Source of the DNA: Halichondria panicea
Taxonomy: Eukaryota > Porifera > Demospongiae > Suberitida > Halichondriidae
Length of the DNA: 64,000 nucleotides
NCBI RefSeq assembly: GCF_963675165.1
Contig: NC_087382.1
Coordinates: 4,007,963 to 4,071,962 of the forward strand
Direction: 5' to 3'
How positions within the stretch are numbered: the first letter of the stretch is position 1; every line of letters starts with the position of its first letter. This document shows, in pieces, positions 36,372 to 51,200 of this stretch. Under the pieces are notes generated by a model. It made no database searches and was not told where the DNA came from. It saw only the letters and a list, made by a program, of their open reading frames with translations. The position numbers and the translations under genes are program-made.

Positions 36372-39300
36372 ACACACCTGATCGTCTGCAAACTTGAGCA
36401 GTGCATTCATGGGGTCACCTCCGGGGGACAGCACAAAGATGAGGGGAGCACAGCAGTGGGAGTCAGCAAACGCTTTGGGAAGGTTGAACGGTGGGGGCTC
36501 AATGTACTTCTGACCAGCTTTGGCCACTACAAAGTCTTGAACAGCAGGAATAACCTAAAGAGGAGTCCATGTAATAGTAATACGAGAGTACTTCAATGTG
36601 AACTATTGTTGAAAGTTCATTTGCACATACATGTATAGGAAGCCAATATACATTCCATTGTGCATGTTACAGTAGAAACTGTGTACCTTGTCTGGTCTCA
36701 AGACTCTGACAGTTATGAGTTTCTGGAAGTTCCCAAAAGATTCGTTCCATTTTCCAGGCAGTTTTTCAGCTTGAGGTTGGGTGCTATCATAGTAAGCCTT
36801 CCAGGAGCCGACCCTCTTAGTGAAGGACACACGAATTCCATTGAACCTAATGAAGGTTATAGAAAGCTACGTAAAATTATATGCATGCAGTCAATCAAAT
36901 GTAGAAAGAATTGCAGATCTAAACAGTGTGACCAGGCTCTCTGTTATAACAGAATACAACTTTTATGTTTGAAATTACATCCAAACACAAGTATGGGAGG
37001 AAGCTTAGCAGATTCTTCTCTCACATACAGCAAGCTTTGTCTAGTGTACATGACACACACACTGTACCTTGACAGCTCGTCCAGTCGACAGAGCTCATCC
37101 CAGGACTTCTGAGGGAGCCAGGTGGCAGGGTTGGGGTGAGGATTGTCCAAACCAATGCCTCCAGTCAACAGGAACCTCCATTCTTCCTCAGCCACTTGCT
37201 TCTCATGCTTGAGTCGATTCACACAGAGTACAAAAGAGAATAGAAGCTGTGTGTGTGTGTGTGTGTGTGTGTGTGCATGTGTATGTAGGATGCATCAAAT
37301 ACGTACGAACCAAGTCAATGAAAGTCTTACTGATCACGGACAATTTACCCAAGTGTGTAATTACTGTAATAATACCTTGTCCTTCTCAAAGAGTGATCGG
37401 CACACATTGCAATACAGAGAGTATGTGAAGTGTGTGATGAGGTTGCCCAGTCGAGTGTCCAACACATCAGACTGCTCAGCATTGTCAATAGACATCACAA
37501 ACAAGTTCACAAACCTATACAAAGAATAATATGTATGCATTGATACGTAAGTACATACGTGAATTACAAGTGAAAAGTGTTGAAATAAAAGTTTTTGATG
37601 AATTTACATAGGTAAGAAAAAACCCCTCCCCCATATCCATACTTTCGATCTTTCCAAAGTGGCGAAATGGTATTGTATTCCAATTAAAGCTGCATACATT
37701 GCATGTACACTATACGTATGTATATGCTTACCATGTGAGGGAGTACTGGTACATGGGTTCAATATTGGCCAAGTCTGAAATAGAGAAGAAGAGGATTGAA
37801 GATTGAATGGCCACTGGTTTGTAGCCGAGACGAGCTTTGTCGATTTTAATCTCAGTCTCCTCAGCAATAGCCTGTAAATTGAGAATGCGAATAAAACATG
37901 TTTTAAAATTATCGACAAAGACACACACACACACACACACACACACATCTAATTATCTAAAAAGTCTAATGCAGTACCGCATGTATACTATGCAATGTTT
38001 TGTAAGCGTCAAAAATAATTATATATGACATTGCAAAAATAGACCTATGAGATCACGATCCTTGCCAGGTAGGAAAAGTTATAGCGCAAAATTTTAGCTC
38101 ATTTGATTTAAGATTTTTCATTTGTACAACAGTGTAGTAATACGGTATCTTGCATACCTGTTTCTCTTCAATCTCATTGGCCAGTTTCTTTGAGGAAGAG
38201 AGCACTTGAATGGCTGTCTCATCTTCAAGAATGTTACCCTCAGAGCTCGACAACACCTCGAGAATCTTGTCCTCAATCTCCTTCAGTTGTTTCTTGTTCT
38301 CGGCAGACTAGGAGGGGGGGATACAGAGGGTTAATAATTCCTCTTTATAGAGTGGCACGAGGGTTAAAAACTGCATGTGTACGAACATTTTAACGCACAG
38401 AAAGGAAATGTTCATTTCTTGGTTAATCCTATTCCTTGTGATCTACACAATCCTTGTTTCAGTCAATAACACATTATTACAAATTCATCTAAATACTTGT
38501 ATAGTAGAGTACGCTATGTTTTGACGAGCTATACTCACCTGTAGAATGAGTTGATTCTTCTCTTCCTCTAGTTCTGGTCTCTCCTTGGCCACCACTATAC
38601 CGAGCAGCTGGTCTTGAAGACCCTCAGTGGTGATCATGAAGTTGAGCAGAGTTACCTGCATGGTTCACAACAACATGGACTTACAACAGCAAGATGAATG
38701 TACTTAGAACAAACAGATCTAACTGCCTAGTTTGGTTGTATGTTGAAATCATGCAACTACAATAATAATTTACTTCTGTTTACAACTACAATAATTAAAT
38801 CTACTTTTTCTTGTGTTCCTCCTATCATTTATTCGAGCATGACTCACTATAAGCAGTGTTGTAAATAATTACATAATTACGTATTAGTATACATGTACTA
38901 CGTGTATGGTATGTGTTCTACGTACCTTGACTGAGGTTTCAGGAAGGTAGTGAGGGTTCCTCAGTTTAGTAGTTATGTAGAACCGGAAATCCTTCGAGTA
39001 CTCAATGGTACTGTCTCCCAGTTTAATGCAAATACTGCCACCTTGTTTGAATGTCTGCTTGAGCAACAGAGGCTCCAGTATAGGGTCCAGCTCCTCACCA
39101 ATGTTCTCTAGTAGAACTGGTGTACCGAATTGGATGCAGTTTTCAAGAGTTCGAACGAAATCAGAGTCAGTTAGTTTGATAACGTGGAGATTCTTGGATT
39201 TCTCCATGTTTTTGACCCACTTGTTGGCCTGGCCTTGAGGGTCAATCATTAGAGGCCAACGACGAGCATTGCTGCAGGAAAAATAATATTTTAAGCAAAA

Positions 39301-41209
39301 TTATACTCACAGAATCAGAATGAGGTACAACATGTACAGAATCTCAATCCAAAAATAATTATGTCATGTACATGTACATACAGGTGCTGACTTGACAAAT
39401 CATTATGCTGATGAAATTATACAATAGGGAATTTATTGCATGGTACGTATGCTCACTCAAGGTTACCCATTAATTTACATGTATGACCTCACCTTATGAC
39501 AATGCCATTATCGATGGAGAAGGAGTCATTAGGGAGACCAGCGATATTCCATGCTCTGATCTTGACCTGCTCTCCAAGTATGGTGCTCAAGGAGAACTCA
39601 TCAGAGCAAGGGATTCCACGACTCACACACATCTCACGCCACTCTGTCACTTGGTCCTGTATAGTGTGAAATGATGGTGCTGATTATGAAGACAATTTAA
39701 AACCTTTAATGGGACCAAACCAAAGCCAATACTGATTATAATTATATGCATTTTCAGGAACTATACGTAAATTTGAGTGCCCATATAATTTCAGTCTAGA
39801 GAGCACAAGTTCTAAACGGAAAAAGTAGCTCTTTATTCTTATCATGGTCATAGGACTGAATATATATATGCCTTGGGTGAAAAGTGAGGTATAGCAGGAG
39901 TACATAAAAAGTTCCTGGGTATTGGTATGTTTTGAATACATGCAGTGTTGTGTTCTGTGTCACATGATATAGTGTACCTGTCTGAAAGCTGATGTGAATG
40001 CTCCCAGATAAGCGACCACTCCTGCAGCACACAGCACGTCTCCTGTCAAGTTGTTGTACTGATGGCCCAGGTCCATAGCTGCCTTGCCCCAGCGATCCTT
40101 CTCTCCTCCAAGACCACCTATCAACTGCTCAGCTCTGCACACAATATATAATTAGTCAATGCATGTGTGCACACTACTGGTCAATATAGTTGGGGATTGG
40201 TGACTAAAAACTACTGTGTTAGCAGGTAATTTAATTATAATGCAGTTAATGCATTATTACATGTACGTGTACATAGCCTACATGTACAGTACCCATCAAT
40301 AAAAAGTTCCCGTTCCGTTTGAGTAAAACGCACCGTTCCCGTTTAAACGCATTAAAAAAAACGCATAATGAACACATTGTATTATGCAAAACGCTACCGT
40401 TTTCACGCATGTGCAGAAAAATTGCTGAGTAAGCAGATTCGTTAACTTGTGATCGTGCGTACAGTACAGTGTAGCAGTAGCTAGCTAGCTAGCTTGTGTA
40501 CTACAGTATAGCTGATTGTCTAGCGCTTTAATCCTCTTAGTTAGCTTATAGATGCTATTTTGCAACAGGGCACCGTTTCCCCAGTTGTTCTCGGTCTCGC
40601 ATCAGCCCCAAGACTAAGTTGCCCTCCATTCAAGTTATTTGTGACCTGGAATGACCGTTTTTGAAGACCATCGTCTCTTCTCCAGTATGTCTGACTGCAT
40701 GGCTGCGTACTTTATAATAGCTAGCTAGCTAGCTAGCTCATTGTACTACAAATCATAACAGTATCATTGTGTAAGTAATTTCAATTTTTCATGATGAAGT
40801 CACCGTTTTAATTTATAATGAGAAATTGGTCGCGTTCTGCATCCAGTTTAACGCTACCGTTTATACGTGCGTTTTTAGAAACGGAACGGAAACTTTTTAT
40901 TGATGTATACTGTACATGTACTAGGGTCAGTTATTATGTGAACTGACAACCATTTAGTGTGTTGTACCTGATCAATTTCTTGGAGCACAGATCGACATCA
41001 GACTCGAGCTGCAGCTTCTTGCGGTTGTTCTCCTCAAAAGAGGCTTGCAGGTCAGCCAGCTTCTGTTGTACAGCTTTGAGATCTGCCCTCTTCCTGTTGA
41101 GATCACCCATGGCAATGGCCAGGTCAGCTTCAGCCTCTTTGAGCTTCGCCTTCTTTGGAGCTACTACCTTGGCCACACTGTGTACGTGTGTGTGTGTGTG
41201 TGTGTGTGT

Positions 41210-41262
<53 letters not shown>

Positions 41263-44200
41263 CGTGTGTGGGGGGGGGGGTGGTGTGGTAATACTGCATG
41301 CTCGGTGGTATATAGTGGGACTAGCAATGAGAATTTTTTGATAAGCAAATATGATTGATTAGGCCACTAGGGTAGGGCATTGGATGGCAATTACTATACT
41401 ATACACTTTTTTGAAACACGTACCCTTTCATTACATATACGTACATGTATATAGTTACGTAGATGAGGATGTACAATAATTATGGAGATGGCTACTGCTG
41501 ATGGAATGGACATTCAAATTTCATAACTTTGCCAAACTAGATACGCCTGAAGGATCAGTTATCATACAGTGAGAGGACGTAGATTACTAAAAGCACTTAC
41601 CGGTCATATTTCTCCATGGCCACCACCCACTTGCATAGACCCTCGGCTGCAGTCGATGCATTCTTAATCTTAGCAGGGTCAAACTCTGGGTTGTTGGTAT
41701 AGGTGCTTCGAATCTTGCCTATCACAGTCGGATTGATATTGTCCTGCACAAAACATACCAATTAAGGATCGTGTTATACTAACATCGAATCTCCGTGATG
41801 TGTCCAAGTGGTACGTGCATGGCTATTTTCAATAACATGTACTGTATGTGGTAAACTATTACAGTACTGACCACCACTAAGTACGTAGTGTGGGCGTACC
41901 CCCATGTAGCTGGAATCTTTGGAATATTACAGTCATTTAGAATGCGAGCAGGATGGTTGTCACTAATAAATTCGTTTAATCTCTCTCTATATACATACGG
42001 GCGTACCAATCTTGTATTATTTACGCACCTTATCGTATTCTCTGAGTGACTGCAAGAACTTCATATCACCGAGCAGCCTCTTTGAAGGGCCCCAGTAGTC
42101 CTCCATCTTCTTGCCTGATCCAGATGGGTCGGGAATTCTGTCTGGCTTGAAGCCCTTTAGAATACAGATAGCCTCCATGACTAGTTTGACACCAGCTGGA
42201 GGACTCTTCATGGTCTTGACCACAGTGATATCCTGTACGTGAGAGAGGTACATAATCTAATAGGTAACTTAATTGCTACTTCGAATTTAAGTGTTACGAA
42301 ACTCTTGCTAATTGACAAATAAGATACAAAACATAAATTTGTCGGCAAATAATATCAAAAGTTTGAACGCACTTGTGAAGTGAGTGTTTTCAGAGCAGCT
42401 AGAGCAGATTCCAGTATAGGGATGGCCTCGGCCAGGTCAGCATCACACTCGTCCTTTATAGCCTTCGCTTCCATGGCTTGCTTATTAGCCACTGCCTCGT
42501 CAGCTTTAACGACTGTTTCCTTTTTTGCTACCTCCTTTGACTCTTTTTCAATCACCACAATCATTTGAGCTACCTGAATACGGGAGGTCAATTATCACAC
42601 TAAAAGCAATTGAGAAAGTGAGCTGAATCAGTATATATCTTACGTAAGAAGAGAAGCAAAACTGAAGTACAGTACATATACACAACACATTACAGCCCTA
42701 AACAGACGCCATAATTATATACCCCTACTTAGAAAGTTTGTTCAGCTAAAACAACATCAACAAAAATTGTGAAAATTTTACTCTAAAACTCTATACAATG
42801 TATAACCACTGTACCTGTACACTGGACTCCTCTAGCTGAGGTTGGAGCTCCTCCAGTTGCTGTTGCATGCCTGCCACTTGAGAGGCAGCAGACTCTAGCT
42901 TATCCAGACCCATCTCATAACGACGCTTCATCTTCAACACCTCACTGTGTGTGGAAGGAAACATTAGTAGGAGATTCTGATACATACAACATAGAAACGC
43001 ACTATATACAGTGAAATAATTATAGAACTGGCATACTTACATGTACAGGAGTACTCCTGATACAATGTATTAGGAAAGTTTAAGGAGATGGCTATGGCCC
43101 AGCTTTTACTACAACTAAAGCGTAGAGACCAAAAAACGTCATACTATATACACAAACACACGTACTTGTACATTTACGTAGCTTATAGCCTAACTGTATA
43201 ACTATACCTTCTTTTCTTTGAAAGCAATGTCTTGTAGGTTGAGATGAGCTCGAGGTAGGAGGTTGGTGTCACATAGTTGTGTCTCTGTAGAGTGGCCAGG
43301 AACTTGCTTGATAGTTTTCTCGTGGTTTGATGAAACTCTTTGCACATGTCAACACAGCACTCTTTAACTGTGTCGTCCATTTCTACGTCGTCAAGGAAAC
43401 GACGAGCCACAATCTGTAGAGCATCATCGGGCCAACTCTATAGAGGGACGAAAAACAATCAGTAATCATTCAATTTCAATGTGAGGCACACATAGCAAAG
43501 ATATACATGTACTGCATTACAATGTTTGGCGACTGAAAAATTTGCGAACTCAGGCAAAGATCGGAATGTCATGTAAGTACTGTAAGTATTTGCGATCTTA
43601 TTTTTGCAAAGCCAGTAGCATTCGCAGAGTTTGATGCTTGCAAAACACTACTGTAATATAGACATGCATTCACACGTAGTATACATGCAGTATTTCCTTT
43701 CGTCACAAACAAACTACGAAGAACCAGAAATCGTTGAAACATGCATACAGTGTGTGTGCATGCATGGAGAATAAACACACTGTATAGATGTAGGTAGGTA
43801 TCTGTGTACCTGGAACCAATCGATGGTGCAGCAGTTAACTAGAGAGGGGAACATTCTGAGCCTGGTTCTGAATGCATCTCCAATGGGGCTCATAGCCAGT
43901 ACCACATGGAGCTGCTCTCTCACACGATCTATGAACATGTTGAACAGGGCCAGGGGAGTACCGTCTGTCTGCTTGGACTTCTCACGAGCTCTGTGTGTGT
44001 GTGTGGGGGGTGGGGTTGATCAAAGTACGAAAAGAATAGGCAACCAAATGGGTACTATATATATACATGTACCTTGTGATTTACCCACACACAAATATTA
44101 TTATATAGCCTATACATGTATACTTAATTTCTATACGGAGCTAGTACGTACAATTAAAAAATGTTACCAAAAACACTTGCAAAAATAGGCACATAAAGCA

Positions 44201-45234
44201 ATAACTCACTTGTCAATCTGTCTCATTTTGGAGCATATTTCGTTCTTCTCATCGATAGGAAACATGTTAGGGACCTCTCCTGTATTGAGGAGATTGCCAA
44301 TGTCCTCTAGAAAGTTCTCTTGTTTGATTTGAGTGTCTGTGAATAAGAACACAGCCGGTGAGCTACCCTCAGCACCTTTACGAAATATCTTTTTCAGATC
44401 CTCCCTCCATTCCAAAGAAGTGTAGCCTTTGCCGATCTCAACCTAAGGAGGAGGTACATGTAAAGTCAGTCAGTACTGTGTCCCCAGCACAGTAGTACAA
44501 TCAGCCGTTTTATTCAGTTTCCATGTTTTTTCTAATCAGGTATACGTACATGTACATAACAATTAAACTGATTACTAAAAAAACACTATAATTATTATAA
44601 TTATACATGTATACTTTCACACCATTCGCTTTACATTGCCTGAGTATACGTATTTAACTATTTTCCATGACAAAGTAATCATCAACTTCTTACCTGGAAG
44701 ACCTCAAAGTCGGACATGTATGCTGCCATTCGAGTGAGTGACTGTCGACCACTCCCCCCCACCCCCACCAGGAGGGCGTGAGCTCGTGGCTGTTTGATGA
44801 TACGGGAGATACGACACACGTGCTCAATAGCAAACCTACAGAAAAATAAATTATCAGCTCATACATGCAGTCCTTACCAAATACGGAATACAAAGTCCAT
44901 GCATCTATTAATGCAATAGGTCAATGTATGCAGTCTGGGCCAAATGAAGTACATTCGATCACCTATACCGTGGTAAAACTAAAACCAACGTATTTTGTCA
45001 TACAGACAGATCACAAATTATGGAGAGAAATTAGTTTGCTGTTAGCTCACCTGAACATGACCAGGTTCATGGGTTTCTTGCTGACATTGTTGTACTCATC
45101 CAGGAAGTTCTCTACCACCAGTCGAAGTTTGTTCACATCCAACACCTCCATATATGGTTTATTATCATTCTTGGGATCCACAAAATCACAAAACATGAGA
45201 CTACGAAGATCATCCTCTTCCACCACACCTGTGC

Positions 45235-45273
<39 letters not shown>

Positions 45274-48200
45274 GGTGAGTGGAAAATAGTACAACGCACA
45301 CATATACAGGCTTTCTATAGACAATTAATTACATGCATGTACAATGATTCTCAAGCCAATTCAATTTTGTATGATTAGTAATCGGCTTCTTCATTATTAT
45401 TAGGCAAGCAGTACATATTATAATAATTATACTTATAAAGTGAAACAAGTGATTGTACCATCCTTGTTGAAGTCCAGGTGTGTAAAGAGCTCATCAAAGC
45501 TGGTATCAAAATCTTTCTGCATGACTTCCTTGAGATTTTTAACCAGCCATGCTCTGTCCGAGTCATCCACGAGACGATCGTAATACACCCTCATGACCTC
45601 GTGAGCCCAGAGCCTCTTCAACACATTCACGTCATTCAGCGTAGAGGAATCACCAAGCAGGAAGCCTGCATGGAATGATTGGGAGCACATGTGAAGTATT
45701 ATAATAATACATGTATGCATAACTAAAAAATAGTAAATTTCAGCAATAATTGTGTACCTTAGGACAATAATAACTTAATTAATTATGGAATGTCCAATCT
45801 CATAATTAGAGATATCTTAAAAACTCATGAATGTCGGATAAGCCCAAAATTTGCTAACACTACAAAATAATTGCTTACGAATTTATAGACATGCACACTG
45901 ACTAGTTACACGTGTAGTCACCTTGAATAACACGAGCGAAATCTCTGAGATTGAAGAGGTAGTGAGACTTGGCTGGTGTAGGCAGCAGGTTAACCATGGC
46001 ACTCTTGTACATGGACATAGTCCCAGTCACCACTTGACTCCCCAACTCATTCACCTCAGCACTGAAGCCTTTGGACAAGTGCCAGTCCATGATACGACTG
46101 AACAACAGAAATTAGGGGAGGGGGATTGTCAAATAAATTAAGTGCCATTATAGATATTCACAAGATCAAATACTGTACATACTACAATATAAAAAAATGG
46201 TACACTTCCCAAATAGATTATTTGTACACCAGTTACGAATACTCAAAATCATCCTGACTACGCTAATTTTGCTGAATGGATAATAATAATGCTACACTGT
46301 ACACACACGTACCTGAAGATGAGCTTCATTGTGGAGTCATCGAACTCATTAATGGTGATGGTATTGAAATGCCTCAGAAAGCGAGAAGTGACCGGGTTCC
46401 TACCCCCACCAGGGGGACCCATGGCGGCTATCAGAACAATGTCTACCAGGTTCATCTACAGAAATAAACTCAAGTTATAAACAATTGATTCTTGTCAAAC
46501 ACACACGCAATGTAAGTACATGTACATTCAATGTACATGTGAGTAGCCCAAAACTCTCACCTTTGTGTTTTCCTTGAGGTCGTACCAGTTCCAGTGGTCC
46601 TGCCATTGTCTGAGTAGCTCGATGGGTGGCTGGGCCCCATACTCCTCACGGGCTGGCATGTTGAGATCATCCACAAACACAACCTTTGCGTGCGTGGTGT
46701 TAATGTGCAATGAGAGAGAAGAGACTAACGCAATGAAAACTAAGTTATTGGTATACGCACATGTCACCTTCTGCATGTGCGTAATTTATTAAAGAAATCA
46801 ATGGACAATTCACATTATAAGCTATAATTACAATGCAGTTACATCAGCGACAAAATAAGTACATACACTCTAAAACACAGAGCTACTAACTGTTTTCCAG
46901 CCCATGGGTGGGCCAAAGACTCCCTTTCTCCTCTTGTCCAGCTTTGAGAGGATAATGTTCTGAGTCTGGTTGGCGCTAGTCTGGGCAGAGAAATTGATGA
47001 GGACTGGCTTGTACACGTCCTTGGGTAGCTTGTTCAGAACAAAGTCCTATAGCAGAAATCACACAAAATGAGTCTATAAGAAAAAATACAACAAGCAAAC
47101 TCTAGTTGAAATAAATCAGTCATTAGGAAAGCTGGATGCGAATATTTTAAAAGTAGTGAGCAATTCTCTTTGAAAATATAAATATCACGACTTAATTTTG
47201 GCCTTACATATAATTGATAATAATACCTGTAATTATCATAGCGAAACTGTATTGCGCACAGATGTATTTGTCTACTGTACTGTGTACCAGGACACTTACT
47301 TGGATGTAAACAGACTTTCCTGTACCGGTTGGCCCCACAAACAGGCAGGGCTTCCCGTGCTTGACCAACATATCCATGAGGTACGTGTACCGTATAGTAT
47401 CAACCGTCGGAATAATAATAGAGTTGAAAGGAATGTCTTTAGGGATTGGAGAAACATCTTTGAGTTCGTCAGCCCAGAGCACCCATGACCCAGAATCTTC
47501 TTTGAGAAAGCGATAGTCATAGACCTCCCCATCCTCTGGAAATGGAACTGGGAAAGGTTTGGTGGGGGCACCACAGCTCTCGTAGAGATGGTATTGCTCC
47601 CTATATAGAGCATGCACTGGTCAATGACAAGTTCCAATTGTGTGTTGTATATTTCTCACTTTGTTTCCGGTAGTAGAGGTCCAGTCGTGATCTCTCTTAA
47701 TATGAAATTGAATTCTCTCCTACCCCCAGTGGCAGTGCTAGCTCCGATGGACCAGACCAGAGCAAATAAGTAGGTGCCCTATATACATGTAGATACATAA
47801 CAGAAGCATGGCAGTATAGCGATGATACGTTCAGTAACGCATACTTATATGGATAGTACTGAAGAACAATAATCATAATCAAATGCTTAGTACGTGTATA
47901 TATATGTGTGTGTGTGTATAGGTAGAGGACACACAATATACGCACCATGAGCCAGGACTCTACTTGTTTGGGCATGAGATTTAGTTTCTGAAATGTTGCC
48001 TCATCTTTGAACTCATCCAGCTGACTCTCATGAATATTCATGAGGGAATGGACCAGGTTGGCATCAGTGGTTTGACTTAGCTCCTATGCATGTGAAGGTG
48101 AAAAGAATAGTGGACACTCTATCTTTTAAAAAACGTAGCAGTATATATACGTACAGTATCTATTATTATGCACACATTTTTAATTAGAACGACAGCATAA

Positions 48201-51200
48201 ATGTACGTGTATAAGTACAGTAGCAGCAAATGTACGCATTGTAGCTAATATACAAATTCTGTACTACATGTATATACCTTGAAGCCTGATTTGCGTACAA
48301 AGTCCAACAAAGTAGGCACCATTCTCTTATAGAGTGACGCAATCAACTCTTTATGGTCGTCAGTAAGTGCTGGTGGTAGTGTATTGAGCCAGGAGAGCAG
48401 GTGAGGCTCCCATCCAAGCATGGAGGGTTCCATGTAGATCATGCCACATCGAGACACAGTGGCTGGAGAGGCCACCTCTAGATCCATGGGCTCAAATATG
48501 AGGTTAGTGGTGGAAGAGAGTTGGATAATTTCACCGCTCATCAGGCAAAGCTTTGCATGGGTAAATGGAATATTAATAAAAGACAATTTAACTTGTATAA
48601 TTTACACAGCTCTCACATACAGATTGTCCGTGATAAGTACAACGTATGTATTTAAAGTTCTGTATAAATTATACAATAATAAAAAGTACATGTATCAGCT
48701 CAGTAGCTATGTATAATGTAATTATACTAGCTGCACCTTTTTGTTGTCATCCAGTACAGTGTTCATGTTCTCAATCCAAATAGCATCCACTGGGCCATCA
48801 AAGATGAGCCACTTACGATCCGGAGTCTATTAACATGTGTACGTATAAAGACAAGAATACATCTATAAAATTAATGTTACCATACTGCAGAAAATAATAC
48901 AGCAGGTACATGTATGCACAAAGTGTTAACGTACTTGAGAAGAAGCAAAAGCTCTGTAGCTGACGGCGAGAATACCATCAGACCACTCGTGGGAGATAGG
49001 GTCAAATGATCCGTAGAGTTGGCCCATGGTGATGGACTTGGGATTGATGACTGTAATGATGACCTTCTGTTCATCTCCCAAACCCTGCATGAGTGGGTGT
49101 GTGTGTGCATGTGTGTGTGTGTGTGGGTGTATTGAGGGGCATGTAGTACAGCCAGTATAATCTCGCTAAATTTCCCGTTGAATAGAGACTATAGAAACTG
49201 TACACATTGTGTATACATGTACACATAAATTGTACATATGTAGAATAATTTTGCTAACTCATGGCCATATAGCTAATTCACCCCTAGCACTACGTGTTAA
49301 AGAGGGAGCCTATACTCAATGTGCAATAGTAGTATGTACATACATGCACGTACCTTTTCACAGATATCAGACAGAGCACCGGCCAACACTCTGTAAGCAC
49401 ATGTCTTGCCACCAAATGGTTCACCAACAATCATGAAACCATGACGGACAACCATCATTTCGTAGATCTGCAAAATCTTCCCCTCAAAAACTTCAGTTCT
49501 TTGCAAGTTCATTTTTTCACAGTTGTCTTTAATAGCCGGCAAGAGAAGCGAATAATCTGGTTCAGGTAGAGTTACACCAGGGAATAAATCAGACGTGATA
49601 CCGGCGAAAAGTGGTAAATCATGTGACAAAAACTTGGGTAAATTGACATCACGAATTGATCTCAACATTAAAATGTCCTCATTTTCCTCTGGATACTTTA
49701 ATTTAAGATTACCAGCTGCAGTTAATACAGATTTTACAGCACGCATGCCGTAATCGTAATGATGCTGAGAAGAGAGCTGCTCAGAGCAGAGTCGATAGGT
49801 GGCCACGATTTTCACGGAGAGCGGACGTGCATTGAAGAAGCCACAAGAATAGAGCACAATCTCGGCAATCATAGCGTAATCAGGCACCATCATGGCTACA
49901 GGTCTGAAGAGAGCTTTCAGATTGTCAGGTAACTCAGAGCGACCTATACAGATAATGAAAACAATAATTACTGACGCTTAAAAGATGGGAAAATTTCGTA
50001 GATTTTCAACAGCCAATTGCGAACACGGTTTACATGTACATGTATAAATTATTTACAGGAAACCAACACCTCAGTTGCTACGTACGCAGCTTACCGGCAT
50101 ATCCAGGGTTCATGGTGATGAACACAGAGCAGGTTGGGTCCAGTTTAATCTCAGTGCCCTCAAACAATAACATGGTAGCACCAGCGTTAATACCACGCTG
50201 TATGGTCATAATCTGCTGGGCTACCACAGACAACACTTCCAGATCGATTCGGTTGAACTCATCGAAACAGGACCATGCACCACAAGAGGCAAGACCTTTG
50301 AAGAACTTGCCCAGGGCAATATAGTCGAGACCATCAGAGCAGTTGAACACAACACACTACAGAGGAATGAAACAAAACCTGTAACTACAATTAGAAGTGA
50401 AATCTTGGGAGTAACGATATAACTATACATGTAACTTGGGTTATTTTCTGAAACTGGGAAATTTAGATCATTTTCGAGAATTTTCAAACCATAATTTACG
50501 AATAGCCATTTAAAAAAGATACATGCATGAAAACTACGCACTGGCATACAGAGATGATAGTCACCTGTTTAGCCACAGCCTTGGCCAGATCTTTGACTGT
50601 CTCAGTTTTTCCCGTACCAGCAGGACCTTCGGGAGCTCCACCCAAATGAAGATGAAGAGCACCAAATAAGGTACGGTAGCATCTATCCGTCAGTGGTGTG
50701 ATAACAAGACGACCGGAATTTCCGAGATATTCGTAACCGTAGGCCAAGTGAGAGTTGATCATACGAGTGATAATATTTTCCTCCTCCCAATAGTAGCGCA
50801 TTTGACTCAGCCACTCAAAATCATTCTCACTAGTCACCTCTGGCAGAGTATAAGATCACATGACACAATGTTTATCATAATTATTATACAAAAAAATAGA
50901 ACAATGAGAAGTTCAGATTTCTGTCTTTGCATAGAATAGACCAGTCAATAGTAACGTATACAGACATGTACATGTACGTGCAGAGCCTGAATAAGCAGAG
51001 TCCAGCCCCCCCCCACTTTTAAATAAGAATACGTACATACATGTATAACATTGTAATTTTGGCAAGAGTTGTTAGCAAATGTTCTGGGGTTGGCTGCCCC
51101 CCTACCTGACAGAAGCCTAAACCCCTCTAACTGGATGAAAAACATTCAAGGTTTAGATTCCGAACTAGAAAATACATTAACTCACTCTCTTTGACTAGTT

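Noticed and set aside
41130-41358. Several open frames over the (GT)n tract
   Set aside because: Low-complexity Cys-Val or His-Thr frames of a microsatellite.
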